A DNA stretch of 64,000 nt, from the NCBI GenBank assembly GCA_018806915.1, contig JAGKQI010000062.1:310001-374000 (forward strand). Reading direction: 5' to 3'. The notes below the pieces were generated by a model that ran no database searches, was not told where the DNA came from, and saw only the letters and a list, made by a program, of their open reading frames with translations. The stretch is from Phytophthora colocasiae (taxonomy: Eukaryota > Oomycota > Peronosporomycetes > Peronosporales > Peronosporaceae). Below are positions 30,513-39,964 of the stretch, piece after piece. Position numbers and translations under genes: made by a program. The stretch's first letter is position 1; each line of letters opens with the position of its first letter.

Positions 30513-31459
30513 TCTCGGGTGCTTGGAAACGTGTTCTCGGAAACTTGGAGGGGGTTGCTTGCTGGCTTGCTGGGAATTCGAAGAGTGAAGAAAAGCAATA
30601 GGCTCATCACTCGTTTTCCTCTAAGGATAGCTGAACGGCTATGTGGGTCTGCGTGGGTATGTCTGGGACCGCACAGATTGTGGCGTGCTTTGATCTCATT
30701 CACAAAGCGAGCAACCGAGATAGCTCACTCCTATTTCTGGTGTTACATTTGCCAAGTGTGTGTCTCTTATCAACAGCCTGAATGAGATCTGGACGATAAA
30801 TAGGTGCATGTATTGTGAACACAGTGCTGACAAGGCATTCCAAAGGCCCCAGCAATTCCTCACCCGACACGGTGGATATTGCGTACATATACCGACGCCG
30901 AAACTTCGTGGATGTCCTTGCAAACGGTTCAACGAAGGTCTCAATATCGAAGTATTATCACCCGAACAAATCCGTCTCAATACGATGCTTAAAGCCGACG
31001 GCGAGTTCTCCAGAGAGCGATACCCGGCACGCTGAAGGCTGCCCCACTATTATCAGTAAGTCGGTGGGTACCGAATTTGAAGGAGGCCGGCGACGAGGGC
31101 CGTGTGCATTTGGACATACGACAATGAAAATATTTCTCAGAAATTGGGAGTTCGAGACCCAAGAGATATACCAAAAAGTGAATGTTGATGAATCGCACGT
31201 GATGGAGAGAAAAACGTTGCCTGCAAGCGTTGGGGAAAGAATCCATGAGTACTATATGCGGTTGGGAGGATCAAGTCCTATGCCGTGGAATCAGAATGGT
31301 ATCTTTGCGTAAAGTGGAGCCCTCATACTCGACGAACAGCCAGTTCTGGTAGTCCGTGCAAATAGCCTTCATTTGCAGCTTAAGGATCTTGTGGTTGATG
31401 TGCAAAAGATTTATTTCTCTTCTGTGCAGGTCGTAGAAAAGTTTTACTTTGAAGTGCTT
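30513..31459. other. intergenic region, possible gene remnant
   Basis: The part next to 30512 is the promoter and 5' UTR shared with paralog 1 (block near 30663-30690). A plus-strand ORF at 30815-31312 (165 codons) has a plausible C-terminal piece (GERIHEYYMRLGGSSPMPW), but I cannot place it in any family, and it may be chance or a remnant. Confidence 0.4.
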
Positions 31460-31911
31460 TTACTTGTTCGGAGGTGTGAAAAGCTTTGCAGAATCAGCGT
31501 ATTTCTAAACAGCAAAATGTGTTAGTTCATGACCATCAAATGTTATTTGGTACCCACCTCAGCAAAGGCAGCGAAGCCTCCTGCAAGCACTTGGACGTGG
31601 ATCTTCACGCCAGCAGCTTCAGCTCGTTCAATGAAGCGCAAGGCACATGTCGGTCCCCGCGTATTGCTGCGGCCACAGTGGAAGATGATGCTCTTCCTGC
31701 CTTTGAACTTGGTAACCAGAACATCTACATCCTCATCTTCTTTGAACAAAGTCGATGGGAGATGTTGGGCATCTTTGATGTGGCCCAGTAGCTCATAGTC
31801 CTCATGACGCACGTCAGCGACCACAGGGTGTTCATCATTGGATAGTAGCGCAGCGGCTAAGTCCTCAGCCGAGATCCGCTCGACAGCCAGGAGTTCCTCA
31901 GGGGTGGGCAT
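31460..31911 (-). CDS. Cdc25/Acr2-type rhodanese-fold phosphatase
   Basis: Two exons: 31911-31558 and 31504-31460, with a 53-nt phase-0 intron (GTGGGTACC...GCTGTTTAG). The product is about 132 residues, the usual size of single-domain Cdc25-like or arsenate-reductase-like rhodaneses. It has the rhodanese start RISAEDLAAALL, the DVRHEDY motif, GHIKDAQHLPS, and the active-site loop FHCGRSNTRG, which satisfies C-x5-R of the Cdc25/Acr2 class. The C-terminal exon adds KYADSAKLFTPPNK. It may dephosphorylate protein or reduce arsenate; these cannot be distinguished by eye. It lies only 83 bp downstream of the POLD2 stop on the same strand. Confidence 0.82.
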
Positions 31912-31994
31912 TTTGTAAGATTTTTGTATACTAATGCCTAAGTGGAAAAAAGGTATAATACCTATTTTATTTTGATGTAGCAAATGCCTTAGGT

Positions 31995-33567
31995 TCATGC
32001 GCGAATCTCAATGGGAAAACAGGAGAGGTCCTTGAGGTCTACGATCACGATTGTTGACGTCTCTGAGAATGAAGGAATTGTGATGAGTCGAACTTGTTGG
32101 TCTTTTGCTCCTATTCCAAACAAAACATTGTTAGTTAAATCACCAATTTAATCAGCAAATACCCCATTCGCACCTTGAACAAGGCGTGTGCTGAAGCGTG
32201 GTTGGTTTCCCGAAAAATACACGTGAGGACACGTTTCGAGGATGAAAGGGTCCTCGTTGGCCATGGGGAAGCACGCTAAGATATCCGGAGCTGTAGGAGC
32301 AGCGTGACGCCACTCCACACACTGTTGGAGGTAGTCCAGTGCACGCTCTTGTTCTTGCTGATCCGCATCTTGTTCTGTCGTCATGCTCTCATCGTCGTCG
32401 TCGTCACCCTTGGGAAGCGTGCACTGCAAGATGCTCTGAAGAGGTTGACCAGCATCTCCAAATAGCTGAACACCGCCAACCTGCGCCTCGTAAGGGTTCG
32501 TAACGCACCGGAACGACTTGAAATGGGAGCTGCGCGGGAACAAACACGGGTGGAAGCTTTGCTGGGGCAGCGTGTAGTTGCTCGGGTCCGACGCTCCCGG
32601 CATCAAGTCCACACACATAGCAGCAGCCAAAGTAGACACCAACTCGTCTGCATTCTTCAACGGTTCTCCCTCCAGCGCTAACTCCTCCGCTGTTTTCCGT
32701 TTCATAGTTGGCGCCTGAACGTCTCCATCGCCCCCGGCAGCTTCGATGACATTGCCCACCACCACAGTCCTCACGATCTTCGACACGAACTCCCGTTCCT
32801 TTTTATCTCCAAGTCGCCCAGCCAAATAATCCACCAGAATATGATTCCGAAGCGGTTGAGTGTCTTTGTTGCGACCAATACTCAGACCTGAGACCAGAGC
32901 CACGTATTCACTCTCCTGCCTCTCTGGCAATGGGTGTTGAGGCGGGAACGACGGAAGATAGACCTCCTCCACCTGGAACTGACCTCCTGCTCCGTCCTGC
33001 GGCACTCGGCCACGTACGCCAAGTACAACACCCGTGACGATTCTGGCCACGTCGATTTTCCCCACTAATTGCACACGACCACTCTCATCCTCGAGCAATA
33101 GCTCATCTTCCTTAGTAGCCAGTGGTTTCCCAATGTTCTCAATGGGTTTAACACCTTCCTCGCTCGTGAGTGCGTCGAACAGATCAGGTTTGGCCTCCAA
33201 AACCTTCAGCAACGTGCCAATTATGACGCACTCCTGTCCATCAGCCTTGAGATCGATGACCTTGGACAATACCGGTACACTGTCACCTGTACGTTGTTCT
33301 ACTTGGACCGCAACCACATCTCGAAGCTGTTGCAATCGACTAACGTAAATGTGCGAGAACTGCTGCGCGTACGATTTTTGCTTAAGCACAAAACGCTGAT
33401 AAGTGGGCGTATATTCGGCTGAGACGCGCGTCGTCTATATAGAAATGAAGACAAGAGAGTCAGGTACAAGATGAGGCTACTGCCGATGGAAAATATGCCC
33501 TAGGTGCTGCAGGAGAGACGCGCGTAGTTAAAGGATTAAGTGACGTACCATTTCGGTTGGCGCCATT
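31995..33567 (-). CDS. POLD2: DNA polymerase delta small subunit (POLD2)
   Basis: Three exons on the minus strand: 33567-33550 (MAPTEM, ending at a perfect GTACGT donor), 33435-32174 and 32110-31995; introns are 114 and 63 nt. The second exon starts TTRVSAEYTPTYQRFVLK and runs into SYAQQFSHIYVSRLQQLR, the conserved POLD2 N-terminus. The OB-fold region holds DDELLLED-like EDELLLEDESGRVQL. The inactive phosphoesterase domain shows MPGASDPSNYTLPQQSFHPC and FKSFRCVTNPYEAQVGG. The last exon supplies VRLITIPSFSETSTIVIVDL, matching the family C-terminus, and is needed for a full-length protein. It is the non-catalytic subunit that holds polymerase delta together at the replication fork. Confidence 0.92.
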
Positions 33568-33677
33568 ATTGCGAGTGGCAGTGTGTAACATACATAATCA
33601 AAAAAAATGTTTTTCTATAACGTTTTCATAATAAAAAAAGTGTTTTTATAAAAAGGAATTGAGTTTTTAGATCAGGT

Positions 33678-35546
33678 TTACTTGCACAACTCGGTGTGTT
33701 CCTCCACTTCTCGGACTTGCATTTGCTTCTGGCACTTGGAACATCGAACTGCAACAACTGGAGTTACTCGTGTTATGGGTGGGTTAACTCGTGGTGATAA
33801 TTGAGGAGAAGTTGATTCCGATTTTTCAGTTTGGACAACCACCACGCGAACGATATGCCAATCGACCCGAACCACGTCGAGGATTCTTGAATTCCATGGA
33901 ATCATCGATCGGTTCTTCTTGGCCGAGTCATAAAACCCAACAACATCAGCAATTAATGAATCTTGCATGTCTTCTTCGAGTTCGTACAGCGGTATAACGT
34001 TACAGCGCTGGGTAATTTCCTGTCTGAGCCATTCAAACGTCGACTGCTCCGTGAAGTAAACACGTAGAAGTCGAATAGGTCTTGTCGCTGTTTCAATAGT
34101 TTTCGAGGCGAAAACCTCAACGAAACAACATCGTGAACGCTCTGTGCTGCTTTTAGTCACAGGACGCAGCAACGAGCTCTGTGGGTGTTGACTCGAGTTT
34201 GCCATTGCAGTAAAAAGCGCTTTCCACAGATCGATGACGTTTTTATCTCGAGTTTCACCTTCCTTTCGTGGCGAAATGGCGATTCCTAGTTGGTGGATCT
34301 TGTTGTGAAGCTGCATCTTACTGGCAACGTCGAGAGCGTTAGTTGGCATCAGTCGTGCTGCTTCAATAAGAAGCGTTCGAGCTATTGGTAATTGTTGAGT
34401 TGCTAAACGATGCAAATCACTGCAACAGGCCAACGAGAGTGCAAGTTGGAGTCGTAAAGAGTGCTCCCGAGCCATTTTGATAGCGTATTCCAATTGGGAC
34501 TGGGCCAGGGTCGTATCACCTGGCGTGCCCTCCAATAAAGCACGTTGGAGGTTGATAAATCCGCTCACAAGCCACGTAAGTGCGTACAAATCCGGTTCAT
34601 CAAGGACACGAGACAACTCCATCGCTGTGCCTAGTAGGAAATGACACTGGGGGTTATCCAGGTTCACTTCACTGGAGAGTTGAAGAGCTAACTGAACTCG
34701 GTTCTCAATGGCGTTGCGTAAAGCTTCTCGTCGAAAGGAGAAGCTCACGACAGGTTGATCAGGTCTGGTATAAACGGCTGAAAGCTTCTGTGGAAGTCCA
34801 GTTGCTTGGTGCTCTGTCTCGCCATACAATGCCACATCAAGATCGTCCGCGTCAATCTCGAGAGCGAGTATCACGGCCAGACGAGACGCAGCTCGCTGGA
34901 ATTCAAAAACCATTCGAGGAGACAATGGGAGTTCTTCCACGTTGTTTGATGACGCTTCCGTAGTTTTTTCAGATCGAATTGGTTTGGCCAAATCGGTATA
35001 GTCCAAGTCTAACATCACGTGTGGGGCAGAAGCTTCCATGAGGGCGTCCAAGAAAGCTCCTCGACCCAAATTGTGCTCGAATTCGATCCATAATTTGCTG
35101 CCATCCTTCACTACCACGACCATATCTTTCGTACGTGCTGCAAGGCTACTGTTTGGGCCTGAATCGATCGTTGTAGTCACTGTTTTAAACGTCAATTGCA
35201 CTTGAACGATGGCTGAATACTCGATGGCGGCCCATTGTTCATAGTCGTTGTACGATTGCACATGAGGACATTGAAATTCGCTTGCCAATCGCTGTTGCGC
35301 ACTGCTATCGAGCGTTAGTTGTGGTGGGGACTTGCACACGCATGAACGAATCCGTTGTTGTTTGCGATGTAAAGCGAAGAGATGGGACTCTCCCAATACG
35401 AGAAGTAAATCCTTGTCGGCTCGGTATGGAGCAAATTGATTCGTCTTGAAACAGCCCTTGCTCAGTTCCTCGTCTTCGGTCCATTCATCTTCATCGACGT
35501 ACACGCGCGCTAAAACACTGTAAAGACAAGCACTTGGATTCGCCAT
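33678..35546 (-). CDS. unrecognised protein with C-terminal C2HC zinc finger (622 aa)
   Basis: An intact ORF starting at MANPSACLYS (35546); the three upstream codons lack an ATG. The N-terminal third has beta-rich, PH-like composition (VVVVKDGSKLWIEFEHNLG). The middle (about 290-430) is a run of helices with TPR-like spacing (LALSLACCSDLHRLATQQ). The extreme C-terminus is a zinc finger, CSKCQKQMQVREVEEHTELC (C-x2-C-x12-H-x3-C). I do not recognise the family. The start lies next to a 35636-36150 gene on the same strand. Confidence 0.75.
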   Translation of the reverse strand: MANPSACLYSVLARVYVDEDEWTEDEELSKGCFKTNQFAPYRADKDLLLVLGESHLFALHRKQQRIRSCVCKSPPQLTLDSSAQQRLASEFQCPHVQSYNDYEQWAAIEYSAIVQVQLTFKTVTTTIDSGPNSSLAARTKDMVVVVKDGSKLWIEFEHNLGRGAFLDALMEASAPHVMLDLDYTDLAKPIRSEKTTEASSNNVEELPLSPRMVFEFQRAASRLAVILALEIDADDLDVALYGETEHQATGLPQKLSAVYTRPDQPVVSFSFRREALRNAIENRVQLALQLSSEVNLDNPQCHFLLGTAMELSRVLDEPDLYALTWLVSGFINLQRALLEGTPGDTTLAQSQLEYAIKMAREHSLRLQLALSLACCSDLHRLATQQLPIARTLLIEAARLMPTNALDVASKMQLHNKIHQLGIAISPRKEGETRDKNVIDLWKALFTAMANSSQHPQSSLLRPVTKSSTERSRCCFVEVFASKTIETATRPIRLLRVYFTEQSTFEWLRQEITQRCNVIPLYELEEDMQDSLIADVVGFYDSAKKNRSMIPWNSRILDVVRVDWHIVRVVVVQTEKSESTSPQLSPRVNPPITRVTPVVAVRCSKCQKQMQVREVEEHTELCK

Positions 35547-35635
35547 GTTGATCACAAGTTCCGCAGTGGTGTCAGAAGCTAAATACGGCGTGCTCGAGTT
35601 TCATTCTGCGTACGTTTGAGCATCTAAACAAGGGA

Positions 35636-36150
35636 TCACTGGAAGAATTGGATTGGTACCAGATAAATGTGTCCAATATCAACTTCTGCGATGTCTGTCA
35701 CCTTGACATGGAGTTCAGCTTTAACGGGGCGTTGTGTGTGCACTTTTTCATCAAGTCGCGAAGGCAGTAAGTTGTCATGTTTGCTTTCGATGTGACCATG
35801 GAGTTCTGATGGACAGTCGCTCTGAATTCTGAATTCGCCGGGGACTGCTGGTTTAATCAATCCGGTTGATCTGTCGACAAGATTCAACGCAGCAGCGACC
35901 AATACAGCCGCGACGGCTCTCTCCTGTCAAACGGCGGGCACAAAAGAAACTCGCATGTGCTTTTATGCATTCCGCTACACGACCCATCAATCGAGTCAGA
36001 TGCACCCCGAATGTATCCGTGAATTGAGGATGGAAGACTCCAGGCAATTGGGATCGGAAAGGCAGCTCTTTCAACAATGTTTCGGTTTGTGGCTTGTTGT
36101 ATTTTTTCGTGTGGCTTCGCGTCGCCACGAAGCGTATGAACGTCCGCCAT
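35636..36150 (-). CDS. unrecognised two-exon protein
   Basis: An ATG at 36150 opens a frame (MADVHTLRGDAKPHEKIQQA ... AWSLPSSIHGYIRGASDS) that then meets a stop. A second frame, open from about 35930 to the stop at 35636, reads VAAVLVAAALNLVDRSTGL ... ELHVKVTDIAEVDIGHIYLV. A 55-65-nt intron with acceptor near 35922-35930 (TTTGACAG or the following AG) would join them. The exact splice phase is ambiguous. No family is recognised. The start is 241 bp from the divergent ATG at 36392, suggesting a shared promoter. Confidence 0.45.
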
Positions 36151-36391
36151 CCATCCACCTGTGTATCGGTTGTGGTCAACGCGACTCCATTATTGTGGCA
36201 TCCTGGAAAGCGTGTGGCGGGGTAATGCAGTGCGAAGTTGACAGCTGGAAGTGCATGGTCAGATGCCAACTTGGCATGCGGATAGGCAACGGGAGGGCTG
36301 CGATAAGACGCTAAACAGGTGGCCCGGTCCACCGTGGCGTGCTTCGCCGGTCAGATCGAAAGGCGCGTGGTTGGAGCCTTCATTAGCCATC

Positions 36392-37774
36392 ATGGCGGAG
36401 ACGGTGAAGGTTATCGGAGACGATGACGACATCTTCACGGGTATTCGACCTTCACTTCATCGCCGACACACCTTGGCCGGGAATTCGTCGGTGGCATCCG
36501 ATTTAGCGCATGCTCCTGTGGTTTGGCGAGCGGTTATGCCAACGAGCCGCCGTTCAACACTCGCTTCCCGTTCCGAGACGGAGGACGTCGTTGACCTGCG
36601 ATCAACTATCGACGGATCAATGCGGACGAAAAGATCTATCAGCGACGCTACGCACCGGGATAAAGCAACTTTCGCTCTGCACGACGTTGACTCTTTCAGT
36701 GTGCAACGAGCGAAAGTGATTCGTCGGATCAGCGAGGAACGGTACATCCGATTCCGGAACTTCTTCAAGAGCTACGAACCGGAAATGGCTATGGAGATCC
36801 AAGCGAGAAGCGCCTTCAATCGAGAGCACTTGGACGCGTGGGTGAACTACATCGTGAGTCCAAAGGTGCTGCGGTGTGTGGTGGGTAGTAAAGACTCTCA
36901 ACAGGAAGTCCTGGATCTGCTCATGGTGTCTGCAGCCATATCAAAGTACGGAGAGAGTGAATTGATGGCCAAAGACAGGAAGGGCGACCTCACTGCCCTG
37001 CAGAATATAAAGCTTCCCTCTTACGCTGAGTTCTCACGTAGTCGCCAGCAGGAGCCTGAGCAGTCGAACAGGAAGGAATCCGTTGCGATGGAGTTTATTG
37101 TACGAATTAACGAGCGGTTGACCGAGGAAAGGCGCGTGGGTGGCGTCGTGCTTCGTGAAATCTTGGCACACGCAAGCACTATGGAGATCAGCCAAAGCGA
37201 CAACCCAGCTTTGAGTAAAGAGGCTGAACGATTTAGGCAAATCGTGCTTCGTGTACAGTCAGAATGGTTCCAGGAAACCATTCTGAAAGCGAACGGACGA
37301 TACCTCTATGATGCCATCCGTCAAATTCTCAGTAATGTGAGCAATTCGCCATGGATATCGTCGAAGGACAAGCCGGAGTTGCAGAGAGATCAAGTCCGAA
37401 AGAGCGATCGGCTGAGAGTTGACGTCATGGAGAGGAAATCGGTATCAGAGCGTCAACTTCGACCAAGAGGGCCTCCTCCTCCACCACCTACTACAGAAGC
37501 AGCTTCAGTATCCGAGACAACGTTAGTCCCATCGCCGATCAATGCTTCAGTCAAAGTGGGCTTCACCGTCAGCAACCGATCATCGTCAATGCCTGTCGAA
37601 GAAGTTCAGGACCGGGAAAGCTCAGCGATTGTTGGAACGGGCAAGACTCGACGAAAGCTGCTGCCTCTAGGAACGATCCGACGTCCGCGCGGCCTTCCAC
37701 CCAAGCTTCCTCAGCGAAAAGCAAGCAGCGACCCAATCGCTCATGTGCCTAGCACTTTTGTTGTCAAAGAGTAA
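36392..37774 (+). CDS. Lys/Ala-rich family paralog 3 (460 aa), divergent
   Basis: The start is chosen at MAETVKVIGDDDD (36392), in frame with an upstream open region. The core (about 115-330) matches the other two paralogs segment by segment: RAKVIRRISEERYIRFRNFF, LDAWVNYIVSPKVLR, LLMVSAAISKYGESELMAKD, VVLREILAHAS, and GRYLYDAIRQILSN followed by SSKDKPELQ. The Lys/Ala heptad tail is replaced by a Pro/Ser/Arg-rich tail with PPPPPTT near 417. So the core is the conserved functional unit and the tails are variable. Function is unknown. Confidence 0.75.
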   Translation: MAETVKVIGDDDDIFTGIRPSLHRRHTLAGNSSVASDLAHAPVVWRAVMPTSRRSTLASRSETEDVVDLRSTIDGSMRTKRSISDATHRDKATFALHDVDSFSVQRAKVIRRISEERYIRFRNFFKSYEPEMAMEIQARSAFNREHLDAWVNYIVSPKVLRCVVGSKDSQQEVLDLLMVSAAISKYGESELMAKDRKGDLTALQNIKLPSYAEFSRSRQQEPEQSNRKESVAMEFIVRINERLTEERRVGGVVLREILAHASTMEISQSDNPALSKEAERFRQIVLRVQSEWFQETILKANGRYLYDAIRQILSNVSNSPWISSKDKPELQRDQVRKSDRLRVDVMERKSVSERQLRPRGPPPPPPTTEAASVSETTLVPSPINASVKVGFTVSNRSSSMPVEEVQDRESSAIVGTGKTRRKLLPLGTIRRPRGLPPKLPQRKASSDPIAHVPSTFVVKE

Positions 37775-38026
37775 AACCGTATTTGTGCCATAGCGTCACA
37801 TGTAGCTCAGTGACAATTTTCAACCCCTTCAAGCTGCTGCATCGACCTGGAGGACAGAGCCCAGAGAAGCAACCAACCAATTAATATATTGCACTCCTTG
37901 CGAGCCCTGAGATCGTACCACCAACAACAGCAAATAGAACATAGGAACTTCACAATCCCTTTCAACAATTTAATCGCTACTCTGAGTCTGACGCCGCATC
38001 TTCGCGCCTTTACCTCTGCTGTAGAC
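37775..38026. other. short intergenic region between convergent genes
   Basis: Nothing supported; 3' ends of two convergent genes. Confidence 0.6.
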
Positions 38027-38763
38027 CTACAATTGATCAGGTGTGATAGGATGCGGCAGCGGTATGATCGACTTCTTATGGACGTCTCGAGGAAGTGCTT
38101 TCCTCATATCTGTATAAAAGCAAACAACAACAATTCTTTTCATCAGACTTGGCAACAGTATTATCTCCACAAGCCACCAAAGCCGTACCAAATGCATCTT
38201 CCCCGTCATCTGCACTTGAATAGTATCCGAGCACGCGTCTGTAGACTGAATACCCGAATTTTTCGTACATCCCAATTGCCAAAGAGTTGGAGACGCGCAC
38301 GAACAGATCCACGAAGTATCCATCGTAGAGCTCCACCGATACATTTTCCAGGTAGTCCATGAGCTTCTTGGCTAGTCCGAGACGTCGGAACTCTGGGGCA
38401 ACAGTCACCGCCGTCACGTGTCCGTGCCAATTGGTTCCTTGGCCCTCGGCTTTACCCATAACTGCAGATTTAACGGATCAAAATGGGTTTAAAAGAAGAG
38501 TATTCACAATTGCAACGTACTGTAGCCCATGATCGTGTTGTTCGGGTCCTCCTGAACCAAGAAATAGTCCGGCCACTTGGATAAATACTGCAGGTAGAAC
38601 GACATGTTGTACTACGCGCAAGAACTCGGTCAATACGCAGAGAATGAAGATGAAACTGGTATGGAAATGTAGCTAAAACACTCACGGTCTCCGTCAGCAC
38701 ATCCAAGTTGACGTTGTTGAAGCGGAACAGGTCGTCGCAGCAGAACTTGCGCGTGGATGTCAT
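38027..38763 (-). CDS. NAA20: NatB N-terminal acetyltransferase catalytic subunit (NAA20)
   Basis: Four exons: 38763-38686, 38611-38521, 38461-38189 and 38109-38027 (introns 74, 59 and 79 nt, all GT-AG). The coding length gives 174 residues, close to the family's about 178. Features: DDLFRFNNVNLDVLTET at the N-terminus, NMSFYLQYLSKWPDYFLV, IMGKAEG, the acetyl-CoA-binding motif in VAPEFRRLGLAKKLMDYLE, FVDLFVRVSNSLAIGMY, and the conserved end KKSIIPLPHP. NatB acetylates proteins starting Met-Asp, Met-Glu, Met-Asn or Met-Gln at the ribosome. All four exons are required for the GNAT fold. Confidence 0.93.
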
Positions 38764-38808
38764 GCTTGGTCGGGTGGTGAAACAAGACTTTGACAGATAC
38801 CGGAATTC

Positions 38809-38883
38809 AGATACCGGTAAATAAAAGTTTGTGAGTGGAATTTATCCAGAAACTTTCAACTACCATTTTTCTTACCGGTATCT
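38809..38883. repeat. 12-bp ACCGGTAT inverted repeat upstream of NAA20
   Basis: AGATACCGGTAA (38809-38820) and its exact reverse complement (38872-38883) are 51 bp apart. A further AGATACCGG lies at 38795. Same motif as at 4408 and 7283. Confidence 0.8.
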
Positions 38884-38964
38884 TCCCGATATTTCGCGTT
38901 GTAGTAACCTTCGCGCGACAATTATGGTGCGTGCGTGGCATTGCGAGCTTTTTGGTGCACAATT

Positions 38965-38978
38965 GACCATCGATGGAC
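38965..38978 (+). repeat. 14-bp target-site duplication, left
   Basis: GACCATCGATGGAC, exact copy of 39413-39426, flanking the SINE-like insertion. Confidence 0.85.
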
Positions 38979-39412
38979 AAGGGCTCGCCGGTGGCCCAGT
39001 GGATTAGCATCCGCTGATCCACGAACTGACCGAGGGTTCGAGCCCCGCCTCCGTCGCCCTTTTCGACTTCTGCTCTCCTCTCTCACCGCTGCCCTTCTCT
39101 GTTCATTTCCCATCACTCACAAGCTCTTCTCTAAGACATCGGGACCAATCAAGGCACAAACAAGACTCAAGGAGTTGGCGCGGTCGCAGTACTCTACCCG
39201 GCCAGGCACCGGCTGGGGGCTCATCAACGGTGGCCCATTGGGCAAAATTCCCAAGAAATTCAAGCGTACCGGTCATAGACTAAGTGTAACCGAGTAGCCG
39301 TAGGAAATTAGTTAGGAGTAACCTTGCTTAGACGTCAATGCGCCTGTTTCGAACAGGCTTCGAAATAAGTACCTAATATAAGGGGTTCGAGTCCTCCCTT
39401 CCCCCCCCCCCC
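38979..39412 (+). mobile_element. tRNA-derived SINE-like element, 434 bp
   Basis: The head carries perfect RNA polymerase III promoter boxes: A box TGGCCCAGTGG (38992-39002) and B box GGTTCGAGCCC (39035-39045), 43 bp apart as in tRNA genes. The acceptor stem does not pair, so it is not a functional tRNA. A tRNA-unrelated body follows, then a second B-box-like GGTTCGAGTCC near 39385 and a pyrimidine tail with a 12-C run (39401-39412). A 14-bp target duplication flanks it. An open frame across part of it (38935-39297) is probably chance. Confidence 0.75.
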
Positions 39413-39426
39413 GACCATCGATGGAC
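39413..39426 (+). repeat. 14-bp target-site duplication, right
   Basis: It includes the ATG (39421) of the SET-domain gene. Confidence 0.85.
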
Positions 39427-39885
39427 GACGGCGAACTGCAAGTGGCTCGGTCGTACTACCTGCTGCGCGCTTTAGCTCTTCAAGACAATGGCGTAGAGGT
39501 GCGGGACTCGAATATTCCGGGAGCTGGCAAGGGTCTTTTCGCCACCAAGTTCTACCCTCGAGGTTCTACGGTGTGTGTGTACTCGGGTGAAGTGTTGGCT
39601 AACGAAGCGGCTTGGAAGATCAAGGACAAAGCGTATCTCATGAAATTAGGCGACGGTGTCTACGTGGACGCTTTGAATTGCCCGGATGTTCTGGCAAGGT
39701 ACATTAATGATTGCAGAGGACACCGTGGGGGCTTCAATGTCCACTTCCAGAAACGTCCGAAGGACGGTGAGGCTGACGTCATCGCGATGCGGGACATCCA
39801 CCCAGGACAGGAACTGTACGTCAACTATGGGAGACTGTACTGGTTGGCCTACAACATGATGCACCCCAGCAACCCTGTGCGGTAA
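39421..39885 (+). CDS. small SET-domain protein
   Basis: A 154-residue intact ORF made almost entirely of a SET domain. The early strand GAGKGLFATKFYPRG binds the cofactor region. ARYINDCRG sits where the NHS/C motif usually lies, with Asp in place of the second conserved residue. GQELYVNYGRLYW carries the catalytic-type Tyr. SET proteins of this size methylate lysines of histones or other proteins; the substrate is unknown. The altered NH motif makes activity uncertain. The start codon lies inside the target duplication of a SINE-like element, so its 5' UTR and promoter distance changed recently. Confidence 0.8.
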   Translation: MDDGELQVARSYYLLRALALQDNGVEVRDSNIPGAGKGLFATKFYPRGSTVCVYSGEVLANEAAWKIKDKAYLMKLGDGVYVDALNCPDVLARYINDCRGHRGGFNVHFQKRPKDGEADVIAMRDIHPGQELYVNYGRLYWLAYNMMHPSNPVR

Positions 39886-39964
39886 TTGCACTAAGTAAAA
39901 AAGCAAAATACTGTCTGAAAAATACAGTGACGTACCACCAGCGTTTGTTGTTTACTCTACAAAG

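Noticed and set aside
38985..39056. A tRNA gene
   Set aside because: The A and B boxes are perfect and the T arm nearly pairs, but the acceptor stem and D stem do not pair, and the sequence is embedded in a 434-bp insertion with target duplications; a SINE head fits better.
38935..39297. A 120-codon plus-strand ORF upstream of the SET gene
   Set aside because: It spans the SINE boundary and the tRNA-like head, so it cannot be an ancestral gene.
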